Shown: in pieces, positions 1 to 8,660 of the stretch | Position numbering within the stretch: the stretch's first letter is position 1 | How the letters are laid out: every line of letters starts with the position of its first letter | Source of the DNA: Lichenostomus cassidix | Taxonomy: Eukaryota; Chordata; Aves; Passeriformes; Meliphagidae | Assembly (NCBI GenBank): GCA_008360975.2 | Contig: CM039211.1 | Span: forward strand, 71,321,965-71,385,964 | Reading direction: 5' to 3' | Length of the DNA: 64,000 nucleotides | The notes under the pieces: model-generated | What the model saw: only the letters and a program-made list of their open reading frames with translations | The model's database searches: none | What the model was told of the DNA's origin: nothing | Translations under genes and position numbers: made by a program

Positions 1-2015
1 GTGCTGTTTGTTGTTTTCTACTGTCTGCTATTTCCATCATGATGCAGCAACAACATAACAATGTTGGCTGAAAGCCAGATTGAGAATAGACTCAGCCTTC
101 AACGAATTTTTGATGCATGAATATTTTGAGGGGGCATTTAAATGATGTTTGTGCTTCTCACAGTGTGAAAAAAACAACACTGCCAGGTCTCTTTGATCTA
201 CTGGAAACAGGCTATCATAATACAGAAATAGTTAGCTGAAATAAGTACATTCAGGTAGCTTCTTTCTACTTAACTGTGCATCATTTGCTTCTATGCTCAC
301 AAAGGAGGTTTTCATTCAGCTGGGGCAAAGTGCACACAGTTATTGATGGTTCAAGTATTTACTCTTTAAAATGACAGTTCTGAAAATGTATTTCTCTCGC
401 CACACAGAGAGTGGGAGGGCAGTGGAAAGGAGGAGATAATTGAGGGAGCTGGAAGTGAAATGATGTTCATGTCTGTCAGATGCCATTTCCATTTTAATGA
501 CTGTAAAGAGGAGTGTCAGAGAGCTGCCAGACAGCAGAGGTTTGGGTCACCACTCATGGTGTCAGATGTTGGGGTACTCTGGGCTGGCATTTGTGATTGA
601 GGGGAAGATTGTGTCTCCTTTGCTCCTTCCCTGGGTTGGACTGATATTGCTTCAAGTTTCTGATGTTTCGCCATCTAAGTCTTCAACGAGGTGGAAGCCA
701 CATTGTGTTTGACAGCCTACAAACACAAGGACATTCACCATACCTTCAGTCGGTAAACCTGCAGACTGAAAGATAAATATTGATGATTTGGTGAAGCAAG
801 TAGTCCAGGAGAGGGGGAGGACAAATAATAACAGGTTGTGCAGTGTAGGCAGCCTGGCTCTGTACACAGTTTAGAGGAAGGCATGTGTTGCTGTGATGAG
901 ACTGATCTTTAATCTGCACAACTCAGTGTCTCATCTCCATGGTTTGTGAGCATCGTGTCTAAAAGAATTTGGGACAGCAAACATGGGCCACTGCACAGAT
1001 CCTTAGTGTCCTTACTAAATGGTCATGCTGATGCCAAGGAATTCTTCCTGCATATGTGGCTGCACAGGCTGCTGGATGTCTGGAAACAAATATTTGGTGC
1101 AAAGCTGAAGTAACATTCTGTGTGCAGAGATGAAGACTGATGCTCAGCATGCAAAACGCTCAAATATAAAAATCACATTATGTGAACTAACTCCAGTGTG
1201 AGCCACTAGGTCCTCAGGGTCTCTTTCCTCCAAAGTTTGTGGGATTTAAGCTCAAGACTAGAAGAGCTCTTCAAAGGAAATTTCAAGGAATCCAGCCTTA
1301 AAAATAGAGTTTTCAAATACATCCCAAAAATATTTGGCCTTTTTATTTCAACTTTAGCAATTCTTGTTATCTGTTTAAATATTTATTTGAAGTGTCCTTT
1401 AGTTATCACTTCTGATGTTTCAGAAGGTTCCCTGGCTTAATCACTGATTGTAGGAAAAAAAGAACACTGTTGCCTTTATCTGTTTTGAACTTGCCAGCCT
1501 CCTTAATTTTATTGCACATTCTCTTGTTCTGCCACTGGCTGAGAAGAGAAGCACCTAATTTATCTTTCCTAAGTCATTTATTTTGATCCTTTCATTATGT
1601 CCTTTTGTCCGTCTCCTTTCTAAGGTAACTCTTCCCAATCTTTTCAATCATTCTCCATGACAGATTTTTTTCTCTTTCTTTTTTTTTTTTTTTGTTCCCC
1701 AAAGGATCACTTTCATTTGTCATTTTTCTCCTTATTTTTTTATTATTTTGTTTTTACAGTAGTGAAATGATACTTCACAAATTTTTCCAGATGATACCAC
1801 ATTTTGATTTATATGTTGGCTGTGTAGTATTTACTGCATCAATCCCCCTCTCAGTTCCTATGAAGCCTCACATCTTGTTTGAATTTTTTTTCTTAAAACT
1901 ACAGCTGCATATGGTAGAGAAATCTGTCTTCATTGATACCCAGACTCCTTTCCTGGGTTGAGACAGTGAATGTATACCACTGTCAGATGTACAAGCAGTT
2001 TAATTTATTTTTTTC
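1..2015. other. AT-rich non-coding stretch, no gene seen
   Basis: I see no exon, RNA gene or recognisable mobile element here. Short frames of 63-89 codons occur on both strands, overlap each other, and lack any family motif or codon pattern suggesting selection. The only local structure is a T/C-rich run at about 1672-1697 followed by CCCCAAAG, which resembles a splice acceptor but has no convincing exon behind it. This is probably unique intergenic or intronic DNA. Confidence 0.6.
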
Positions 2016-2345
2016 CCCTCAGTATGCCTTACTTTGCATTTACTGGCATTGAACTTCATTTGCCCTCACATGGTTTAGCAAAGTCTCTTTGAAGTTCCTT
2101 ACGGATCTCTCTGGTCTGTGCTTGCTAAATAACTTTGTGTCATCTGCGAGTTTTGCTAACCTCAGTATTACCCTCCTTCAAGATCATTAATACAGATTTC
2201 AAACACAAGATCTAATGCAGAACAATGAGGCGAGACATCCCACTGTTCACCTTGTGCCACTGACTATTTATTCCTTCCCTTTGTTTCCCATCTTTCACCG
2301 ATTTTCAGCCCATGTTTGATGCACTCCATGAGCACATCAAATAAG
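2016..2345 (-). mobile_element. Old CR1 LINE fragment, reverse-transcriptase region
   Basis: Read on the minus strand, this stretch encodes a decayed piece of the CR1 ORF2 reverse transcriptase. Positions 2130-2150 translate antisense to LADDTKL, the family version of the catalytic ADD motif (usually FADDTKL). About 35 codons upstream in sense, a degraded counterpart of the 'GVPQGSVLGP...INDLE' block is visible (remnant ends INDLEG near 2180-2190). Downstream sense sequence soon reaches a stop, and frames shift in several places, so it is a pseudogenised copy with no activity. The CR1 3' tail is missing. Divergence is much higher than in the other CR1 pieces here, so it is an older insertion. 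The right edge is uncertain and may extend towards 2420. Confidence 0.75.
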
Positions 2346-3489
2346 TGAAACCATAAGTGTGGTTTAGCATCAGCATGCCCAGTTTTTCTCACTGCTTTGA
2401 ATACAATTTGTGTGGTAAACACAGCGTGGTTTTTTCCCCTTTGTCCAAGAAATTCCCTTTTCTTGGAGGATTTATTTATTTATTAACTTTCAAACATTTC
2501 TAGAAATTCCATTTGGTAAACCTAAACTCTGGCACTGCCTGAGGAAAAAAAACAAACATGTTTATAGTTAGATTAGTTAGTTAGTTACATAGTTCAACAT
2601 TTTCAGAATTTTCAAATTTCAACTTACGGAAGGACTTTATCGTTTTTATCTCTGAGGAGTTAAGGGTTGAGGAATTACATACAAAGATATTTCATCACTT
2701 GCCTTTGTAAGAACATTACACTTATCTCCAGAAACATCAGCTCATGTGAAAGCATGAAAGCACATCTTTTTTGCATAAAAAAAGGTTTTTCCTTGATTTT
2801 TCCCCATATCTTATGAGGAGAATATAAGATAAGGGAGCCTTCAGCTAGAAAGGATGTCCCTCTCTTCACTATCTTCTGGATGATCAGGCCTGTGCTGCTT
2901 CACTGTCTGAAAGCTTCTTCCTCTACTTTATTGTGTACCTCAAACTCATAAAAGTGACTCCTACAACATGAATACTCCCCAAAATGAATATGGAACTTTT
3001 TCAAATAGTTTGCAATATGAGCTTAAAATTGAGCTGGTTCTGCAAAGAATCTTTCCAGTTATCTAAGTAGCCATAATATCAAGGGAAAGGGAGTATAAAT
3101 GATGTATGAGTTCAGTCAAACCAAACATGTTTATTATTTGGAAAAATTGCTCACAGAAGATATTTAGTTACCTGTTTAGAACCTCTGCTCAGGAGCCTTC
3201 ACAATGGGCTGAGAAAAAAGGGAGATGTCATCACTCAACTATCAGAGAGCTGACATATATATTGATCCTAGCTCCTCCTTTTATCTTGGAAATCTTACTT
3301 TACAATAACAAGTTATAATCCATAAACATTTAGGCATTGAGTTCTTGTGATGTTCCCTGGGAATGCAGCTTCTCATTTGAAAATACCATGTATTAACACA
3401 TAGCCTAATTTTTTTGGTTCCTAGTCACCATGGAAAGATCCACAGAATAGATTATATATGTGGGAGGAAGAGAATTAGTATGTTTTTTT
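2346..3489. other. AT-rich non-coding stretch
   Basis: No gene or clear mobile element is seen. A small TTAG-type run (about 2568-2590) and several homopolymer A/T runs are present. Frames of 64-70 codons are chance-sized and unmatched to any family I know. Confidence 0.55.
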
Positions 3490-3655
3490 GGGGCAATCTG
3501 TAGGGAAGTGGTGGTAACATCACCCTTGGAAGTGTTTAAAAAGTGTGTAGATGTGGTGCTGGAGATATGGATTAGTGGTGGACCTGGCAGTGCTGGGTTA
3601 ATGGTTGGACTCAAAGATCTTAGAGGTCTTTTCCAAAGTTCTATGATTCCAGGAA
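3490..3655 (+). mobile_element. CR1 LINE 3' tail, sense orientation
   Basis: The plus strand reads 'REVVVTSPLEVFKK' in frame (about 3505-3545). This matches the last conserved stretch of CR1 ORF2 (the 'REVV..PSLEVFK' block). It is followed by the 3' UTR signature: 'ATGGTTGGACTCAAAGATCTTAGAGGTCTTTTCCAA', then 'TTCTATGATTCC' at about 3638-3651. It is 5'-truncated to about 160 bp, as most avian CR1 copies are. The older-looking 'GACCTTAGAGGTC' type tail suggests a different subfamily from the 'ACCCAAACCATTCT' tails elsewhere in the window; I do not assign a subfamily name. Confidence 0.8.
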
Positions 3656-3870
3656 ATGCTAGAGAAATATCCCTCTCTCTTCAAATATTTTCCATCTGAA
3701 CTTTGACAGTAAAGAGGAATTTACTTCCATTTGGGATGTTCAAACATAATCAGTCTGTCTTGTCTTTATGAAAACAAACAAGCAAGCTCAGGCAAAAGTC
3801 TTTTTTATTATTATTTTTAAAGTTGGAATGAAGGGAATTAACTGTGTTTTTATGTCTTAAGTCTTAGATC
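3656..3870. other. Unremarkable AT-rich DNA
   Basis: Nothing recognised except short A/T-rich runs such as the TTATTATTATTTTTAAAG stretch near 3806-3823. Confidence 0.5.
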
Positions 3871-3908
3871 CTCAGATCCCCCACCTTCCAGCTTGTGGGG
3901 GATCTGAG
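3871..3908. repeat. Perfect 14-bp inverted repeat (hairpin)
   Basis: CTCAGATCCCCCAC at 3871-3884 is followed, after a 10-base spacer, by its exact reverse complement GTGGGGGATCTGAG at 3895-3908. A third, direct copy of the core CAGATCCCCC follows at 3911-3920. The stem is GC-rich (AGATCCCCCAC) in otherwise AT-rich DNA, so a transcript across it would fold stably. It lies 77 bp outside the target-site duplication of the downstream LTR and so does not belong to that element. It could be the remnant of a palindromic transposon end, a regulatory hairpin, or a chance microinversion. Function is unknown. Confidence 0.85.
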
Positions 3909-3985
3909 TTCAGATCCCCCTGTGCCTGAGGAGATTCAAAAGCACACTGCTTATCTCCTGATGCAGAAACATTTTAATAGCAGTG

Positions 3986-3991
3986 ATTCAC
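3986..3991. repeat. Target-site duplication, left copy (ATTCAC)
   Basis: These six bases directly precede the LTR start TGTTATGG and recur exactly at 4508-4513 after the LTR end. Six-base duplications are typical of the ERVK/betaretrovirus-like integrases in birds. Confidence 0.8.
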
Positions 3992-3995
3992 TGTT

Positions 3996-4130
3996 ATGGC
4001 CCAAGCAGCTGAGATAGAACTCAGTGCCCTTGAGAATGTGGAGGATTGGGATGAAATGGGAGAAGTGCCAGAAGAAAGTGAAGAAGAGATGGATTATCCC
4101 AGCAACCTCCCAGAAAAGTATTACAAATAG
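3996..4130 (+). CDS. Short acidic ORF at the start of the LTR, probably not a real gene
   Basis: An ATG four bases inside the LTR opens a 44-codon frame ending in TAG. About one third of its residues are Glu or Asp, concentrated in the middle (for example EDWDEMGE), and it ends PSNLPEKYYK. There is no signal peptide, membrane segment or cysteine. I do not recognise it. It could be the 3' end of a viral reading frame that ran into U3, a small U3-encoded protein, or chance. The start context is TTATGG, weak at -3 but with G at +4. The placement so close to the LTR edge is the only reason to list it. Confidence 0.25.
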   Translation: MAQAAEIELSALENVEDWDEMGEVPEESEEEMDYPSNLPEKYYK

Positions 4131-4345
4131 TATGAGCCGTTATCTCTCCCCAACCACTCGACGCCTGCATATCTCAGAGTTAGACATTGGTAAATTTAGA
4201 CTGTAAATTACTTGTATTCACTTTTCTATTTGTCCTGAAAACTTGTAAACCCGCCTCGTTATGTGTCCTTATAACCTGTTGCAGAGCCTTTGTTCAGTGC
4301 TCTTCAGATGTCTCTCCAAACTCTCCTATCCCCTATGTAACCCCC

Positions 4346-4351
4346 AATAAA
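4346..4351 (+). promoter_or_regulatory. Polyadenylation signal AATAAA of the solo LTR
   Basis: A canonical hexamer inside the LTR, followed by a pyrimidine-rich stretch (CCTCATCTCGTCCCCTCGCC). In a provirus it would define the R/U5 end. It may still act on read-through transcripts. Confidence 0.6.
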
Positions 4352-4507
4352 GCTGAAAAGACCTCATCTCGTCCCCTCGCCTGAGTCGACTTCCAGAAGC
4401 CCAAATTCATCTCCTGTGTTGCTCAAAACAGCCCTTCTCCCCACTGAAAGAACTTTCCTGTGGCATTTAAAGCACTTCTGGTTATGACTTCAGAAGTAGC
4501 CGCCGCA

Positions 4508-4513
4508 ATTCAC
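4508..4513. repeat. Target-site duplication, right copy (ATTCAC)
   Basis: Exact match to 3986-3991. Together the copies define the pre-insertion site and the LTR ends. Confidence 0.8.
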
Positions 4514-6552
4514 AAAGCCTAATATTCAAATATCCAGTTTGTCCACGATCTCAGCACTTTGCTAAAAAGGTAAGAGAACTGGTTTTAAGTCTCTGCTTCA
4601 AAGTAGGCAGGATGATCCTTCAGTAACAGAACTCCTCACTCATTGAGAGCATGCATGGTTTTTCTGTCATTTGCAATGGAGAAGGAGCATCTCTGGTTCC
4701 TCTCTGTTGACTCTTTTCATGCGTTCTGCTCGAGAAGAAGGTTAGCTAATTAGATAACTATTGATAAGGGGAGGTAATTTCTGATTTTTCTTCCATATTT
4801 CCCCATTGGAAAGTTTAGGGGACTCCCACGTAAGCTTGATGCCTTCCCTAAACCCATTTTTATTCACTTAGCTCTCTCTGTGGCTTCCATAGGAAGCCTA
4901 AGTACTCTAACATTGGTGAGGTATAAAGATTTCTCTAAAATTCGGGAAATTAAACATGATTTGTCTTTGGAAGCTTTACACTGGGTTCCCAAGTCACAAC
5001 ATCAATCACAAAGTGACATAATGACTCCTGAGACCCAATTTAGTTTTAGGAATCTGTGCTTGTCATTTGTCTTGAACTTCATGAGAAACTCCAGTGTCAC
5101 ATCTCCAGTTTTTGTCAAGAGTGTAGTTTTGGGGAAATCTGATTGTTCTCAGTTATTGCACAGCACAGAGGGCTCTCAAAATCTTTCAAATTAAGCAAAA
5201 CTAAGAGATGCTCTTGAAAAATATACTTGAAGTCCTGCAGAACCTGTTGTGTTCCAGTTCATAGGTCTAGACTAAAGATAACTTGAAAAAAATATCTTTT
5301 TAAATGCAAAATGGCTGTCAACTGCAGCTGTTTCACTCTGCAGAGCTTCACCTCTTCCACCATATTCATTCATTGCATAGACAAATCCTTGAAGTAGAAT
5401 AGATACCTCAGTTTATGTGTGGCATAGTCCATAATTGTCCTCATCTTGCTAAAGCATGGCAATTTGCTTCTGTCAAATAGTGCTGACCATGTCTTTCTCA
5501 GTGAAAATCTTATTGCACATCACTAGATTGTAAAAGAAGAAAGTTCCTTGTGCAAGCTAGATTACAAAATACCTTTAGCTTCTTTACTGGGGGAAAAATT
5601 AAATTAAAAGAAAAACTTGTTAAATCAAGTGCCAGAGAAACTATTAAACAGGTAGTTATCTAATGGTAGCTCCTTTTCTATACGTTGAGAGTCACTTAAT
5701 AAAGAATGAATAGAATCAGAGAGATTAGCAAAACTGGAATAATTTATACTTGGCAAGATCCACAAATATTCTTTTTACTTCAAAGACTCTTTTCACCACA
5801 GACCTCTTTCCCAAGCCACAATCCCCAAATTAAGAAATCTAATAAAACATGTGTAGTCACTTCTCTTTTAGAAGTGAAACAAACCTCTGTGGGATTATTT
5901 TTTTTTCTCCTTTTAAAGAAAGAGAAATTAGACTGAACTAATCAGCACAAATTGTATGGGTAACGTTATGACTCATCAGGAGGAAATTCTGCTTCATCTG
6001 GATTTAAAAAGAAATAAAAAATGAGGATTTTTAAATTTACTGAAAGAAAAGGAAGATTAACTGTGCTCTGAATGCAAGAGCTTTCCAGGAGACCAAATAA
6101 GTCTTCTATAAACTGATTTGCCTTTCTGACTGCGATTTAGTAGAGTGACACCTAATTTGTTCTGAGAGTCATTGATGCCTCCAACACAATGGAGGATGAC
6201 AGCTTGCATAACCTCTCTTTCAGCTCTCATCTCATTTATTCCGTTTGAAGTCGAGTTCCGACAAGCGAGAGGCACAGAATTAATATTACCTTAGATCAGC
6301 TCAGTCTCCAGAGGGAGCAGCAAAAGCTTTTCTGGAAACAATAAACCCTTTAAACATGACAGGAGGAATAGGACCTTAGGAGGTATCTGAAAGTATCCAT
6401 TATTAAAGAATGAAAAAAAAATACATATATCTATGTGGGTCACTTTGATTGTGGTTTTTTTTTTTTCACCTTAACAACAAAAGATGAGCTACTGCCAGTC
6501 TTAAAAACAAATTTAAAGATGTTGGATACTTTGTGGCTAACATCTATATTAT
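4514..6552. other. AT-rich non-coding stretch
   Basis: No gene or mobile element recognised. The longest frame (104 codons, 4880-5194, plus) has no motif I know and no neighbouring splice structure. A/T homopolymer runs are scattered, the longest near 6412-6422 and 6455-6467. Confidence 0.55.
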
Positions 6553-6586
6553 ACACACACAACACACACACACACATACATACATA
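6553..6586. repeat. (AC)n microsatellite, interrupted
   Basis: ACACACAC, then an AA interruption, then an ACACACAC run passing into CATACATACAT. Simple-sequence repeat of slipped-strand origin and a potential polymorphic marker. Confidence 0.9.
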
Positions 6587-6985
6587 TGTTTTCTTTTTTG
6601 TTATTGTAGCAGAGTCCCTAGCCATGGATGGTATTTGTTTTGACTTTGAAATTCCCTGCTTGTTTGATCTGGTTCCCTTCCAATTTAAGATAAAAAAAAT
6701 CAGTAAGGGAAATTCCCATCACATCTGATAGTTTATAAGGTCAAATTTAATTATTGCAATTTGCATTTAAAATTAACGCAACACTTTTAAAGTGAATCAG
6801 AGGAAGCCAAAGAGATTACTTGTGCAGACAGCTTTGTAGAAGGAACAAAAATAAAGATGCATGACAATGTCTGTGTACACTTTAATCTGTGGTCTACAGA
6901 GCATCAGCATAGATAAAACTGGCACAGTTTCATTCAAGTAATAAAAATACAGTGAATTATGCCAGCTAGCGGTCAATCCTTACGT
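6587..6985. other. AT-rich non-coding stretch
   Basis: No recognisable feature. Confidence 0.5.
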
Positions 6986-7031
6986 ATATATTTAAAATAT
7001 ACATATATTTAAAATATACATATATTTAATA
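6986..7031. repeat. 17-bp AT-rich tandem repeat
   Basis: The unit ATATATTTAAAATATAC occurs twice head to tail (6986-7002 and 7003-7019), with a partial third copy (7020-7031). The unit is nearly self-complementary (AT-rich cruciform potential). Confidence 0.85.
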
Positions 7032-7099
7032 TTTATATTATATCTATGTATGGATAATGTGTGTGAGTTTGCTTGACAACTGAGATACTTAAAGGGAAA

Positions 7100-7101
<2 letters not shown>

Positions 7102-7139
<38 letters not shown>
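7102..7139. repeat. (AT)19 microsatellite
   Basis: An uninterrupted 38-bp AT dinucleotide run. Perfect AT runs of this length are unstable, can extrude cruciforms and are commonly length-polymorphic. Confidence 0.95.
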
Positions 7140-7142
<3 letters not shown>

Positions 7143-7399
7143 CATATATAAAGACTAGAAATACTGTTGTTTATCTAAAATTTTTACATCAGGCTACAGC
7201 TGAAGAAAGGAAAAAAAATTCCCCTGGGATTTTAACAACTAAGAGTGGGTAGTATTAAAACAAGGGTTATCCATTAATAAATTATCTACCCAATGGATAA
7301 GCCTTAAAGCATTTTCTTTTTGTGAATTCTCAGTGGACTTCAGATTTCTATCAGCAGACATCCAATTTACATGTGAATCGTGATTTCATCATATCATAT

Positions 7400-7449
7400 C
7401 CTGTCATTCCACTAGGAATAATTTCCTGTCATTCCACTGTGAATCATTT
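7400..7449. repeat. 25-bp tandem duplication
   Basis: CCTGTCATTCCACTAGGAAT followed by AATTT is repeated as CCTGTCATTCCACTGTGAAT followed by CATTT. The two copies (7400-7424, 7425-7449) differ at a few positions only. Recent slippage duplication; no known function. Confidence 0.85.
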
Positions 7450-8345
7450 CAGGAAAGTACAGATGACTTAATAATTTACAATTAAATAGTTCATGTCATG
7501 CTGGAGCAAACCATGTGAAAAGAATCAGTGTATTTGCCACACAAATGCAAATACCTCTGGGACATACAGGGTGGAGAAGAAGAGAAAAAGAAGGGATGAG
7601 GAAGAGAAGAAGAAAAGGCAATAATTTAATGATGGACAGGAGAATGGCAGCACAGAGCAGGACAGTGGAGCAGGAGCCCAATCTTAATAGAAGTCAGAAA
7701 GGTAGATGTAAATGAGGATGTTAAGTAGATTGGAGAGAAGGCAGCCCAAATATCTCTTTGATGGGAAGGGTGATGCAAACCTTTCCTGTTCTGCTGAACA
7801 CAGAACACTTAACAACCTCAAGGGACAAGCTATAGGCATTCTTACTGAGCAATTTACTAAATGAATATCACTTGTCTTCCCCCCAACCCCTTCTTCTTCA
7901 TGTACCCACCCCCATCATTTTTTTATTTTTTTTTAATAGGCTTTGAATTTCAGCATTTTGTTAGAAGTTCAACATTATTTGTCAGCAGCTTTGAGAGGTT
8001 CTACATATGGCTTTGTGCTAATCTATTCACTTTGGCTGTGCCTTTTATCTTATTTGTGATGTGTGGCCAGCTCCACTGCATTCCCCTCCGCCTAGAAGAG
8101 AAGAGAGAGGAAATATATTCTTGTGGTCTTTGATACAGAACTATTAGTTCTCTTTTCAGGATGGGATTCATCTCCCTTAGCTTTAGACAGTCACAATACA
8201 GATGTCTCCATCTGAGATACTCATCACTGTCTCTCTTTATGGTCTATAAAAAAAAAAGTGTTTTAAAAGGAGACTGTTCTGTCCTATATTAAACACTTTT
8301 ATTCAAGATGAGATTAATTTAATTCTAAAAAAAAAAAAAAAAATC
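7450..8345. other. Non-coding stretch with purine-rich patch
   Basis: No gene recognised. A purine-rich block at about 7574-7617 (GAAGAAGAGAAAAAGAAGGG type) generates Lys/Arg-rich chance frames. A long A run at about 8328-8342 directly precedes the CR1 tail; its position at the CR1 3' boundary suggests target-site or flanking sequence, since CR1 has no poly(A) tail. Confidence 0.55.
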
Positions 8346-8562
8346 CATAGAATCATAGAATCATGGAATGGTTTGGGTTTGAAAGGACCCTAAAGATCAT
8401 GTGGTGACACCTCCTGCCATGGGCAGGGACATCTTCCACTATCCCAGGTTGCTCCAATCCCTGTTCAGCCTGGCCTTGGACACTGCCAGGGATCCAGGGG
8501 CAGCCACAGCTTCTCTGGGTAACTCGTGATGATGTCTCACTACCCTCAGGGTAAAAAATGTA
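8346..8562 (-). mobile_element. CR1 LINE 3' tail, antisense
   Basis: It starts with the reversed octamer tail CATAGAATCATAGAATCATGG, then GGTTTGGGTTTGAAAGGACCC and GCCATGGGCAGGGACATCTTCC, the hallmark CR1 3' UTR read backwards. Further right, the antisense frame matches the C-terminal 'RVVRH..LPRE' part of ORF2 before the copy is truncated near 8562. About 215 bp long. The good match to the young-looking tail suggests a relatively recent subfamily. Confidence 0.92.
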
Positions 8563-8612
8563 TGTTTATTCTAAATACATTTTTTTGTATAATTTTTCTC
8601 TATAATTTTGGT

Positions 8613-8660
8613 GTTTGATTGTTTGTTTGTCTGTTTGTCTGTTTATCTGTTTGTTTGCTT
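8613..8660. repeat. (GTTT)n / (GTCT) tetranucleotide repeat
   Basis: Alternating GTTT, GTCT, ATCT and GCTT tetramers just beyond the truncated 5' edge of the CR1 copy. Confidence 0.85.

Larger units (their letters stand above)
3992..4507 (+). mobile_element. Solo LTR, 516 bp, ERVK-like
   Basis: The element begins TGTTATGGCC and ends GCCGCCGCA, giving the canonical TG...CA termini, and sits between perfect ATTCAC repeats. An AATAAA polyadenylation signal lies at 4346-4351, leaving about 155 bp for the end of R plus U5, a sensible LTR layout that sets the plus orientation. No gag, pol or env remnant lies on either side, so this is a solo LTR produced by recombination between the two LTRs of an old provirus. 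The 6-bp duplication points to the ERVK-like class; the family name cannot be given from sequence alone. U3 begins with a 44-codon open frame (separate entry). The intact duplication suggests moderate to young age. Confidence 0.78.
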
